Shown here one piece after another: positions 1 to 8,004 of a stretch of DNA of 64,000 nt. Location: positions 1 to 64,000 of the forward strand of contig CAZLOE010000001.1 in the NCBI GenBank assembly GCA_964561115.1. Direction: 5' to 3'. Both the position numbers and the translations under genes were made by a program. Below the pieces are notes generated by a model. It saw nothing but the letters and a program-made list of their open reading frames with translations. It was not told the DNA's origin and did not search any database. Source of the DNA: CAZBSE01 sp964561115. GTDB taxonomy: Bacteria; Actinomycetota; Humimicrobiia; Humimicrobiales; Humimicrobiaceae. Numbering within the stretch: the stretch's first letter is position 1; the number at the start of each line of letters is the position of its first letter.

Positions 1-1
1 C

Positions 2-373
2 AGCCAACTCGAAAAAGAACTTGCCGTAAGAATAAAATTAATCATTTCAAAAAAGAAGATTCTTATTCCTAAAAACAGCATTGTTGTAAACAATCTTATA
101 CTAAACCTTGACAAGTATGAATTGTCTATCAATCAAAAACCAATAGAACTCACCTTTAAAGAGTTTGAACTTTTCAAACTTCTCCTTCAAAATCAGGACA
201 AAGTTTTCAGCAGAAATAAATTACTTTCCGCTGTCTGGGATTATGATTTTTACGGAGGAAGCAGGACCGTAGATGTACATATAAGAAGACTGCGGTCAAA
301 AATACCTCCACCATACAATCTTATGTTAAAAACGGTAAGAAATGTCGGCTATATGTTTTCCACCCAGATTTAG
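2..373 (+). CDS. OmpR/PhoB-family response regulator, C-terminal part (GlnR-like candidate)
   Basis: The open frame runs in from the window edge, so the receiver domain is missing and only the linker and the winged-helix effector domain are visible. The C-terminal half carries the OmpR pattern: LTFKEFELFKLL, SRNKLLSAVWDY, RTVDVHIRRLRSKI and a final VRNVGYMF. It is followed by amt, glnK and glnA, and arrays of TTAAC-like pentamers at 11-bp spacing lie before amt and before glnA. This is the arrangement expected if the protein is the nitrogen regulator, as GlnR (an OmpR-type protein) is in Actinomycetota. The family call is firm. The GlnR role is inferred from context, and the missing receiver domain would show whether the phosphoacceptor aspartate pocket is degenerate, as in GlnR. 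Confidence 0.85.
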   Translation, partial: SQLEKELAVRIKLIISKKKILIPKNSIVVNNLILNLDKYELSINQKPIELTFKEFELFKLLLQNQDKVFSRNKLLSAVWDYDFYGGSRTVDVHIRRLRSKIPPPYNLMLKTVRNVGYMFSTQI

Positions 374-415
374 TTTCAAACCGGTCTTTTAACCGCATTT
401 GATATTTATCCGGCT

Positions 416-488
416 TTAACCTCTTTGTAATTTATATATTTCTCCAAGATTTAACACTCTTTTAACAAAAACGTAACCTGCCTGTAAA
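416..488 (+). promoter_or_regulatory. 11-bp-phased operator repeats upstream of amt
   Basis: Four pentamers sit exactly 11 bp apart: TTAAC at 451, TTAAC at 462, GTAAC at 473 and GTAAA at 484, each separated by six bases. A further pair, TTAAC at 416 and GTAAT at 427, has the same spacing. Tandem half-sites with 11-bp period are the binding mode of OmpR-family proteins, and actinobacterial GlnR boxes have the form GTNAC-n6-GAAAC-n6. A TATAAA hexamer at 497-502 follows the array, so the repeats occupy the place of an activator site for the amt promoter. Spacing and sequence are observed; the protein partner is inferred. Confidence 0.6.
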
Positions 489-540
489 AATTTAAGTATA
501 AAATAATCCTTATTATTAAAAATGGAAAGGGTGAAATCAA

Positions 541-1800
541 ATGGAGTTGACAACAGTACTGGATACCTTATGGATACTGATCGCTTCGTTTCTTGTATTT
601 TCCATGCATGCCGGTTTTGCAATGGTAGAAGCCGGCTTTACCAGAGCTAAAAATACAGTAAATATACTGATGAAAAATTTCATGAATATCGCTTTAGGTC
701 TTCTGGTATTTTTTCTGGTGGGATACGGATTTATGTTTGGTAAAAGTGCTGGCGGATTTATAGGAACAAATAGTTTTGTGCTTTCCATTTCCGATCCGTC
801 AAATACCCAAAATTTTGCATTCTGGTTTTTTCAGGCAGTTTTCGCAGCAACCGCAGCTACTATTGTCTCCGGTGCTGTAGCAGAAAGGATTAAATTCTAC
901 AGCTATCTTCTCTACTGTGTAATAATTACTTCGTTAGTCTACCCTATCGTCGGGCACTGGATATGGGGAGGAGGATGGCTTCAGCAGTTAGGTATGATTG
1001 ATTTTGCCGGCTCCACTGTCGTACATTCAGTCGGCGGGTTCTCTGCTCTTGCCGGTGCCATGGTGCTTGGTCCGAGGATCGGTAAATACAATAAAGACGG
1101 AAGCTCAAACGCAATACCCGGACATAATATTGCGCTTGCCGCCCTTGGTGTTTTTATATTATGGTTTGGATGGTTTGGTTTTAATTCGGGAAGCACTCTT
1201 TCTGCTTCAAGCCCTGCTATAGCCACGATTGCAGTAAACACTGCAATTGCTGCAGCAGCAGGAGCGTTTTCAGCAATGACGTTTGTATGGATCAGATATA
1301 GAAAGCCGGATGCTTCAATGACATTAAATGGTGCTCTGGCAGGACTGGTCGGGATAACTGCAGGATGTGCAGTCGTATCCCCTATCAGTGCTATTATAAT
1401 AGGCCTGCTCTGCGGGATAATTGTAAGTATATCAATAGACCTGTTTGATAATAGATTTAAAATAGACGATCCTGTGGGAGCAATATCCGTTCACGGAATA
1501 TGCGGTGTATTTGGAACTTTATTTGTAGGATTGTTTGCACAGGCAGAATATGCAAGCCTTGCCGGCTTTGAGGGAGTAAGCGGATTATTCTTCGGTGGCG
1601 GCGGCAGGCTGCTTTTTGCCCAGTTCATAGGCGCAATAAGTGTATTTGCCTGGACTTTTGGACTAATGTTAGGTCTATTCTTTATAATGAAAAAAACTGT
1701 TGGCCTCAGAGTCTCGAGGGAAGAAGAGCTTAAAGGATTGGACATTGAAGAACATGGAATGGAAGCTTATGGGGGATTCCAAATTTTCCAGAATTATTAA
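541..1800 (+). CDS. amt: Ammonium transporter Amt
   Basis: A 419-residue multi-spanning membrane protein that conducts ammonium into the cell. The Amt signature is clear: FAMVEAGFTRAKN near the N-terminus, the pore twin histidines H162 (TVVHSVGG) and H318 (SVHGICG), and WFGFNSGS in the middle. Length is normal for bacterial Amt. The start is the ATG preceded by a GGAAAGGGTGA ribosome site. The gene is followed 34 bases later by a PII protein, the usual amt-glnK pair in which PII plugs the channel when nitrogen is plentiful. Expression is probably controlled by the 11-bp-phased repeats upstream. Confidence 0.96.
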   Translation: MELTTVLDTLWILIASFLVFSMHAGFAMVEAGFTRAKNTVNILMKNFMNIALGLLVFFLVGYGFMFGKSAGGFIGTNSFVLSISDPSNTQNFAFWFFQAVFAATAATIVSGAVAERIKFYSYLLYCVIITSLVYPIVGHWIWGGGWLQQLGMIDFAGSTVVHSVGGFSALAGAMVLGPRIGKYNKDGSSNAIPGHNIALAALGVFILWFGWFGFNSGSTLSASSPAIATIAVNTAIAAAAGAFSAMTFVWIRYRKPDASMTLNGALAGLVGITAGCAVVSPISAIIIGLLCGIIVSISIDLFDNRFKIDDPVGAISVHGICGVFGTLFVGLFAQAEYASLAGFEGVSGLFFGGGGRLLFAQFIGAISVFAWTFGLMLGLFFIMKKTVGLRVSREEELKGLDIEEHGMEAYGGFQIFQNY

Positions 1801-1834
1801 TAATACATTCTATTATATAAAGGGGGAATGACAG

Positions 1835-2176
1835 ATGAAATTGATAATAGCAATGATCCAGCCGCATAAATTACCGGATGTGAAAAAGGAATTATTCGAT
1901 AATAAGATATACAAGATGACCATAACCAATGTTCTTGGCTGTGGTCAGCAGAAAGGCTATACCGAAACTTACAGGGGAGTAATACATGAGGTAAATCTAT
2001 TAAAAAAAATCAGACTAGAAATAGCAGTAAACGAGGATTTTGTTGAACTGACAATCGATGCAATTAAAAAGGGCGCCTATACAGGGAACATCGGCGATGG
2101 TAAGATATTTGTACTCGACCTTCCCAGATGTATAAGGATCAGAACAGGAGAGGAGGGCGGAAAAGCTATTGGCTGA
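1835..2176 (+). CDS. glnK: PII signal protein (GlnK/GlnB type) lacking Tyr51
   Basis: A 113-residue PII trimer-forming protein that senses ATP/ADP and 2-oxoglutarate and, next to amt, is expected to gate the transporter. Aligned from Met1 with E. coli GlnB, the T-loop reads GCGQQKGYTETYRGVIH. Tyr46 is present, but position 51, the tyrosine uridylylated in proteobacteria and adenylylated in Actinomycetota, is histidine. The nucleotide-binding segments are intact (TGNIGDGKIF, and IRIRTGEEG near the C-terminus). Regulation by GlnD-type modification at residue 51 is therefore unlikely; control would be by ligand binding alone or at another residue. The SD is GGGGGAA before ATG. Confidence 0.95.
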   Translation: MKLIIAMIQPHKLPDVKKELFDNKIYKMTITNVLGCGQQKGYTETYRGVIHEVNLLKKIRLEIAVNEDFVELTIDAIKKGAYTGNIGDGKIFVLDLPRCIRIRTGEEGGKAIG

Positions 2177-2194
2177 CGTTATCTTTTAAAAGAT

Positions 2195-2221
2195 TTAACA
2201 CAGATTTAACATGTTTTTAAG
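2195..2221 (+). promoter_or_regulatory. 11-bp-phased operator repeats upstream of glnA
   Basis: TTAAC at 2195, TTAAC at 2206 and TTAAG at 2217 are separated by exactly six bases each, the same unit and phase as the array before amt. A TATAAT hexamer at 2244-2249 lies downstream and glnA starts at 2307. This indicates that amt-glnK and glnA have separate promoters controlled by the same OmpR-type regulator, most simply the one encoded at the window start. Confidence 0.58.
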
Positions 2222-2306
2222 TAAAATTTTATTCAAATTAAGATATAATAATTAATAATTTATAAAATAATTAAAAAAGTTTTTAGAAATTAAGGGGAGT
2301 GACAAT

Positions 2307-3641
2307 ATGAAAAACGATAAAATGAAAGAGTATGTATTAAAAAAAGCCCATGACAACAATATAAAATTTATAAGGTTCTGGTTTACTGACGTCCAGGGTT
2401 TTTTAAAAAGTTTTGCTATAACTGTAGAGGAACTGGAGGGGGCATTGTCTGAAGGCATGGGATTTGACGGCTCCTCAATAGAAGGTTTCTCAAGAATAGA
2501 AGAAAGTGACGTTATTGCAATGCCTGACCCCAATACTTTTCAGATACTTCCCTGGAGTCCAAAGGAAAATGGAGTTGCCAGAATGTTCTGTGATGTTCTG
2601 GAGCCAGACGGTTCAAATTTTAAGGGTGATCCCCGATGGGTGCTTAAGAAAATCTTAAAAAAGGCAAAAGATATGGGTTATACTTTTTATGTCGGGCCGG
2701 AACTTGAGTTCTTTTACTTTAAAAGTGATGAAGGCGACCCTGAAATCTTGGACAAAGGTGGATATTTTGACCTTACTCCTCTTGATGTGGCAAGTGAGTT
2801 AAGAAGGACCACTGTACTATATCTGGAGTCAATGGGAATCGGGGTGGAATACTCCCATCATGAAGTAGCCCCTTCCCAGCATGAAATAGACCTTAGATAC
2901 ACCGATGCCCTGACTATGGCCGATAACGCTATGACCTACCGGCTTATAGTAAAAGAAGTCGCGACAAGAAACGGCGTTTATGCTACTTTTATGCCCAAGC
3001 CCTTATTTGGAGAAAACGGAAGTGGTATGCATACCCACCAATCACTTTTTAAGGGAGATAAAAACGCATTTTACAGCGCGGGTGATAAATATAATCTGTC
3101 CGATATAGGCAAAAACTATATTGCCGGGATACTAAAGCACTGTAAGGAATTTGTAGCCATAACTAACCAGTGGGTCAATTCTTACAAGAGGCTGGTTCCA
3201 GGATACGAAGCTCCGGTCTATATATCATGGGCCAGAAGAAACAGATCAACCCTGGTAAGGGTACCAATGTACAAACCGGGAAAAGAAACATCGACCAGGA
3301 TAGAATTCAGATGCCCAGACCCTGCTTGTAATCCCTATCTTGCCTTTAGTGTAATGCTGGCAGCCGGTCTGGAAGGTATCAAAAATAAATATCAGCTTCC
3401 CCAGCCCATAGAAGAAAATATCTTTGAGATGGATATTCAGAGAAGAGAAGACGCAGGAATAGAGACCCTTCCTAATAATCTTTATGAAGCAGTAAAAATC
3501 ATGGAGGGCAGCAAACTGGTCAAGGAAACTCTCGGGGAACATATATTTACTAAATTTATAGACAATAAAAAAATCGAATGGGATAGATACAGGACTCATA
3601 TTTCCAAATACGAGCTGGATTCTTACCTTTCTGTACTGTAA
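2307..3641 (+). CDS. glnA: Glutamine synthetase, type I
   Basis: A 444-residue dodecameric enzyme that makes glutamine from glutamate, ammonia and ATP. Recognisable motifs are GFDGSSIEGF, the metal-binding YVGPELEFF, the ATP/glutamate-binding GSGMHTHQSL, and the NRSTLVRVP and RIEFRCPDP segments. The length, and the C-terminal segment LPNNLYEAV in place of NLYDLPPEE, fit the GSI-alpha form (Firmicutes, Thermotoga and others), which is not controlled by adenylylation. The ATG follows a GGGGAGTG ribosome site. It completes a nitrogen assimilation locus with amt and PII, and its own operator repeats lie 85-110 bases upstream. Confidence 0.96.
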   Translation: MKNDKMKEYVLKKAHDNNIKFIRFWFTDVQGFLKSFAITVEELEGALSEGMGFDGSSIEGFSRIEESDVIAMPDPNTFQILPWSPKENGVARMFCDVLEPDGSNFKGDPRWVLKKILKKAKDMGYTFYVGPELEFFYFKSDEGDPEILDKGGYFDLTPLDVASELRRTTVLYLESMGIGVEYSHHEVAPSQHEIDLRYTDALTMADNAMTYRLIVKEVATRNGVYATFMPKPLFGENGSGMHTHQSLFKGDKNAFYSAGDKYNLSDIGKNYIAGILKHCKEFVAITNQWVNSYKRLVPGYEAPVYISWARRNRSTLVRVPMYKPGKETSTRIEFRCPDPACNPYLAFSVMLAAGLEGIKNKYQLPQPIEENIFEMDIQRREDAGIETLPNNLYEAVKIMEGSKLVKETLGEHIFTKFIDNKKIEWDRYRTHISKYELDSYLSVL

Positions 3642-3670
3642 TGTTTATAAAAGAATCAGTTCTGTTATAT

Positions 3671-4276
3671 TTATTCAATAAATTTTAACAGCAGGCTCAA
3701 TACAACACAAAAACCTCCTGCAATCAACATTTTTATACCGCTGACTATGAGGCTTCCCCTGGAAATTCTTCCTAAAAACAACCCTATTCCGAACAATATT
3801 AAAAATGCAATTGCAAAACCGCTGTAATAACAGATGTTTATAGGTATAAATTTTCCAAAAAGAAACGGAATCAGGGGAATAAAAGCCATTAATACAGGCG
3901 ATAGTCCGTTTACTGCAGCAAGTACCTTAGTCGCAAACCTCTGTGCGTCGGATATTATTGTCTCATCAAGGTTATAAAGGGTTGATTCTTCTAAATCATC
4001 GAGCTCTCTTTTCCTCTCGGCTGTTTCACTGTTATAAGCGCTCCAGACTCCAGAAACACCTAGAGAGATGCATATTGCAAAACCGGCTATTATAACGTTT
4101 TTATACTCGGTAACACCTATAATATAGTTGCCCAAGAGAACGCCAATACTCGTTATCACTCCATCAAAACCATTTACAGCAAAATATCTCCTTACGATCT
4201 TAGAGATTCCTGCTATTTTATTGTATACTTTTATTCTTGCAATATAGGCTGCAATTCTTATTTTAATATTATTCAA
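3671..4276 (-). CDS. VIT1/CCC1-family transporter
   Basis: A 201-residue integral membrane protein. The segment YFAVNGFDGVITSIGVLLG and the following helix (GVSGVWSAYNSETAERKRELDDLEES) match the Fe2+/Mn2+ transporter family VIT1/CCC1. A cytoplasmic acidic stretch follows the second helix, and about three further hydrophobic helices complete the protein. Substrate is likely iron or manganese by family, but residues cannot fix it. It is convergent with glnA, with only 29 bases between stop codons and no obvious terminator hairpin. Confidence 0.82.
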   Translation of the reverse strand: MNNIKIRIAAYIARIKVYNKIAGISKIVRRYFAVNGFDGVITSIGVLLGNYIIGVTEYKNVIIAGFAICISLGVSGVWSAYNSETAERKRELDDLEESTLYNLDETIISDAQRFATKVLAAVNGLSPVLMAFIPLIPFLFGKFIPINICYYSGFAIAFLILFGIGLFLGRISRGSLIVSGIKMLIAGGFCVVLSLLLKFIE

Positions 4277-4450
4277 TTTAATCTCTGCTTCTCATTAAAA
4301 AAATTTAATATCTTTCAATTGCCTGACAGTCTTCACTAAAATTATAAGGTTTTGATTACAATTTGTTAATACTAATTAACGCCGACTGCGGAGTTAAAAA
4401 ATTCTGTGACTTGAACAGAGGTTTAAATAGAAATAGACATATTTAGATTG

Positions 4451-6544
4451 TTATCCTACGGCTACCTTCTTAACAGCAACTCTGGCGTCTAGTACTTTGC
4501 TTAAAAATATCTCAACCAGATTGGGATCAAACTGCGTCCCGCTGCATCTTTTTAGTTCCATAACTGCTTCAGTCTTGCTCATTTTTCTTTTATAGGGCCT
4601 GCCGTTCCTCATAACATCATAGGCATCCACAATAGATATTATTCTGGCTTCAATAGGTATATTTTCCCCTTTCAATCCTTTGGGATAACCGCTCCCATCC
4701 CACCACTCATGATGATAAAGAATACCATCAGCCACATGAGCAATCTGGGTGGTGGACTTTGCTATGTTACTTCCTATTACAGGATGCTTTTTTATTGCTT
4801 CCCATTCTTCTTCTGTTAATCTGGTTTTCTTTAACAGGATTTCCTCGGTAATCGCTATCTTTCCAATATCATGAAGTGAGGAAAGAAGAGATAAATCATT
4901 AAGCACGTTCTCATTTAAGCCTAAATTCCTGCCAAGCTTTTGTGCAAATTCATTCATCCGTTTGGCATGCTTTTCTGTCTCATGACTTTTTTCAAAAAGA
5001 GTCCTTTCCAGGGAAGCTATTATAGAACTTGAAACACTGTTTCTCTCAATTAATTTTCTCTTAAACATATTGTTCTCAGCTTCTATGATCACTTCCTGTA
5101 TGTTTTCATTAGAGTATTCTTTAGTAGATGCACCAAGCGCCAGGCTCATGGGTACATCGCTGCTTTTAAAACCTGCAATACTTGCTCTTATTCTTTCAAA
5201 TATTTTATCCGCTTCATCCCGTGATGTTTTGGGGAAAATAAAAGCAAATTCATCTCCACCCCACCTAGTTATGACGCTTCCCTTCCTAACAATACTCTCG
5301 AAGATTTTTGCAAAATTACAGAGCAGTGAATCTCCTTTTTTATGACCAAATGCCTCGTTTATGGCCTTAAGCCCGTTAACACCTCCCACTATTATAGTTA
5401 TTGGAAGCTGTGCAGTTTTGTCTAATTCTTTAATCTTTTTTTCAAAGTAAGACTTATTATGCAGACCGGTCAGACCATCATGGAAACCCAGGTACCTTAT
5501 TTCTTCTTCTGACTTTATCCTCTGGCTGATATCCCTGATCACTACAGATTTACCGATTATATTACCCTGGAAATCTCTGATCTTGGAAAAAGCTAAATCA
5601 TAATAGGAGATCTGCCCTCTGCTTTTGATCTTGACATCTTTTCTATCTACTAAATTGCTTCCATTAAGGACTTCATCGATTTCTAAATTTGGAAATAATT
5701 GAAGTATATCTTCTCCAAACATATCTTCACTTGGAATATTTAATATCTTTTTCGCAGAATGGTTAAAATTTATTATCCCATTATCAGTATTCAATATTAA
5801 TACTCCGTCTTTCATACTTTCTACTACACTATTCATCGCTATAGGCAGTATTACACGTTTTCTTTTACGGTCCAAAAGGAGTACCAGAAATACAATAAAA
5901 AAAGTTACTACAATAGGGCTTGTACTGATATAACAGAAAGGCACAATCCTTAAAAAATCAAGAACAATTACTATAAGTGAAATAACTAAGACAGGTGTTA
6001 CCAGCCATTTTTGCCAATTATAGTAATAATTCGCTTTAGAAAGAGACCTTGAAACTAAAATCAAAGCAAATACTGAGATGGCAATAGAAAAGGCAACAAA
6101 TATCCAGAAAAATATTCCATAATCTTCCATTAATACCATTGGCTCCGTTTCAGTTAAATAAAATCTTTTCCAGATAAGGTTGTGAGATTCATTAGTAAAT
6201 GCAAGTATCACTGCTGCCCCTGGTATAATTGATATAAGGTTTATAGTCTTATAATTAATATGCTCTCCGTGGTTTGACATCTTAAGGGCATTCAAAAACC
6301 ATAAAACAGGTAATGCAGCAATACCGATAAAAGAAATCTTTTCAAATATTACTTTTAATGAAAAAGAGGTCAAACCGAGTTTAAGATACTCTGTGATCAT
6401 GGTAAATATCATAAAATATAGAAGAAGCATTAAACTATAGTGGTGATTCTTTTTACAATACTTGTGAATATAAAAAGCCGCAAATATAGAGAGCAGTATA
6501 AATACTAAAAATATATTTAAATATACACTATTTTCCCACATCAT
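4451..6544 (-). CDS. Membrane c-di-GMP signalling protein: 7TM-PAS-GGDEF-HD-GYP
   Basis: A 697-residue protein with an N-terminal sensor of about seven helices (residues 1-225, histidine-kinase 7TM type), a PAS domain (about 235-345), a GGDEF domain (about 350-510) and a C-terminal HD-GYP domain. The GGDEF active-site loop WGGDEF is intact. However, the first metal-ligand aspartate, in related proteins GDVNGLK, is glycine here (GGVNGLKAINEAFGH), which may impair cyclase activity. The HD-GYP hydrolase motifs look complete: HDIGKIAI, HHEWWDGSGYP and KGENIP. The protein probably degrades c-di-GMP in response to a membrane signal, with the GGDEF part perhaps regulatory. It stands alone. Confidence 0.9.
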   Translation of the reverse strand: MMWENSVYLNIFLVFILLSIFAAFYIHKYCKKNHHYSLMLLLYFMIFTMITEYLKLGLTSFSLKVIFEKISFIGIAALPVLWFLNALKMSNHGEHINYKTINLISIIPGAAVILAFTNESHNLIWKRFYLTETEPMVLMEDYGIFFWIFVAFSIAISVFALILVSRSLSKANYYYNWQKWLVTPVLVISLIVIVLDFLRIVPFCYISTSPIVVTFFIVFLVLLLDRKRKRVILPIAMNSVVESMKDGVLILNTDNGIINFNHSAKKILNIPSEDMFGEDILQLFPNLEIDEVLNGSNLVDRKDVKIKSRGQISYYDLAFSKIRDFQGNIIGKSVVIRDISQRIKSEEEIRYLGFHDGLTGLHNKSYFEKKIKELDKTAQLPITIIVGGVNGLKAINEAFGHKKGDSLLCNFAKIFESIVRKGSVITRWGGDEFAFIFPKTSRDEADKIFERIRASIAGFKSSDVPMSLALGASTKEYSNENIQEVIIEAENNMFKRKLIERNSVSSSIIASLERTLFEKSHETEKHAKRMNEFAQKLGRNLGLNENVLNDLSLLSSLHDIGKIAITEEILLKKTRLTEEEWEAIKKHPVIGSNIAKSTTQIAHVADGILYHHEWWDGSGYPKGLKGENIPIEARIISIVDAYDVMRNGRPYKRKMSKTEAVMELKRCSGTQFDPNLVEIFLSKVLDARVAVKKVAVG

Positions 6545-6645
6545 GGCTTCCTTCCACTTTGCAGCAACACTCAGGTTTCTGGATTATAACAACGGTCTTA
6601 TCTTAAAAAAATTATATCTCTTTAATAAAGTTTAAATTAATAAAA

Positions 6646-6834
6646 TCACACCACTTTTATCTTTACTTCTTTTTCTTCTTTTCTAAACAAAACAAGCTCA
6701 TCTTCCGGAATATACCAGCTTTTTCCTACTTTTTTTGCTCTAAACAAACCTGATTTGCACCATCTTCTTATAGTCACTGGTTTAACTTTTAGTATACTTG
6801 CCACTTCTTTTACTTTGTATAAGTTCGGAAGCAT
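6646..6834 (-). CDS. Small MerR-like/excisionase-type HTH protein
   Basis: A 62-residue protein consisting of one winged helix-turn-helix: YKVKEVASILKVKPVTIRRW is the HTH, and GKSWYIPEDEL is the wing typical of the excisionase/HTH_17 family. Size and architecture resemble actinobacterial BldC, a 68-residue MerR-like protein that binds head-to-tail direct repeats. The start codon has an AAGGAAGGAAATAAG leader as ribosome site. Three 10-bp repeats lie immediately upstream and could be its own operator. No integrase or phage genes are near, so a chromosomal regulator is more likely than a phage excisionase. Confidence 0.75.
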   Translation of the reverse strand: MLPNLYKVKEVASILKVKPVTIRRWCKSGLFRAKKVGKSWYIPEDELVLFRKEEKEVKIKVV

Positions 6835-6860
6835 CTTATTTCCTTCCTTAAATTCATTAA

Positions 6861-6890
6861 AAGTGCAATAAAGTGTTATAAAGTAATACT
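6861..6890. repeat. Three 10-bp tandem units (AAGTG-type) upstream of the small HTH gene
   Basis: The consecutive decamers AAGTGCAATA, AAGTGTTATA and AAGTAATACT begin at 6861, 6871 and 6881. They share the AAGT start and a head-to-tail 10-bp period, one DNA turn. They lie 27-56 bases upstream of the start of the 62-residue HTH gene, where its promoter should be. Head-to-tail repeats at helical period fit the cooperative binding reported for BldC-type proteins, so an autoregulatory site is plausible. The rest of this 184-base gap is AT-rich and includes an inverted repeat GTATTAAT/ATTAATAC at 6952-6973. Confidence 0.5.
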
Positions 6891-7018
6891 AATATTAATA
6901 TAATTATTGATTAAAGTCAAAACTATTATATATGAATAATATATAATTAATGTATTAATATATTAATTAATACACAAGAAGTAAAATAAATTTAAGTCCT
7001 TATTAAATCCCTGCTAGA

Positions 7019-7933
7019 TCACTCGCTTTCTTCCTCTTGCGTCTCTGTCTCTGTATCAGGTGTAAATATATAAGAACTGTCTAATTGGTCCTGAAGGTTA
7101 CTCAAATCAATAAATGGAATGACTCCTGATTCAGGAAGGATCCCCCAGGAAATATTCGGTGACAATTTTTGTATGAACTCAAGCTGTATTATCTGCGGAT
7201 ATTCCTTAAGTGCCTCGCCTTTGATCTCTATCTGTTTTGCTTCAGCTTCAGCCTGGATTATTACCTGCTCTTTTTTTATTTTCTCCTGTTCAAGTATATT
7301 CTGTTCTACCACGATTCTTTCCTCTGCAATCTGCTTTTCCTCCAGGATATTAAAGTATTCTTCAGTGAAGTCTATTTTCCTTAGCAAGAATTCATCCAGT
7401 ATTATCCCGTTTTTCGTAAATATAGGCTCTAATGTATTTCCTATCTCCTGCTGTACATCAAACACCTGCTCGGAGTAAAGCTGTGCAGCTGTGTATTTTT
7501 TAGGTATGTTTCTGGAAAGAGACCTTGCCTCGGTTTTTACCACTTTCTCCACCAGATCATCCATAGTTCCTATATTATTTAATATCCATTCTGCCTGCTT
7601 GCCGTCAATAGAAAACCTAATGGTATACTTTAATTTTATCTGCTGACCGTCCGAAGAAGTTGTATCTACTGCATAATCAGGATAAAGTGCCTGGCTGGTC
7701 TCTGGTAAATCACTTGTCTCGTAAGTAACCTGCCTGGTCGAGTAATTTACCGTATTCTGTATAAATGGTACTTTGATGTGCAACCCGGGCTCGTAAGTTT
7801 TTCCTATCGTCCTGCCAAACTGAGTCAGTACTCTTACATTTCCGGCATGGACTATGACAAAACTATTAAAAATCAGCAGCAGCACTACAATAAACACAAC
7901 AACCCCTAAAATTATTTTGGGAACAAACTTCAT
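7019..7933 (-). CDS. SPFH/prohibitin-family membrane protein
   Basis: A 304-residue protein with one N-terminal transmembrane segment (about residues 7-28) followed by a band-7/SPFH domain: RVLTQFGRTIGKTYEPGLH, then an alpha-helical region rich in E, K and Q (QIAEERIVVEQNILEQEKIK), which should be a coiled coil. The tail is very acidic. The family includes prohibitin and HflK/HflC, which scaffold membrane microdomains or modulate FtsH-type proteases. No protease partner or NfeD gene is adjacent, so its specific role is open. The ATG follows a GGAGGTATAAAA leader. Confidence 0.87.
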   Translation of the reverse strand: MKFVPKIILGVVVFIVVLLLIFNSFVIVHAGNVRVLTQFGRTIGKTYEPGLHIKVPFIQNTVNYSTRQVTYETSDLPETSQALYPDYAVDTTSSDGQQIKLKYTIRFSIDGKQAEWILNNIGTMDDLVEKVVKTEARSLSRNIPKKYTAAQLYSEQVFDVQQEIGNTLEPIFTKNGIILDEFLLRKIDFTEEYFNILEEKQIAEERIVVEQNILEQEKIKKEQVIIQAEAEAKQIEIKGEALKEYPQIIQLEFIQKLSPNISWGILPESGVIPFIDLSNLQDQLDSSYIFTPDTETETQEEESE

Positions 7934-8004
7934 TTTTATACCTCCGTGCTAAATGATTTTTAATTTATTTTAAAATCTTATCTACAAAAATATACTATCA
8001 TATA

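Noticed and set aside
6952..6973. Inverted repeat GTATTAAT/ATTAATAC as an operator
   Set aside because: It lies in an almost pure A/T stretch where such repeats arise easily; the phased AAGTG decamers closer to the gene are more convincing.
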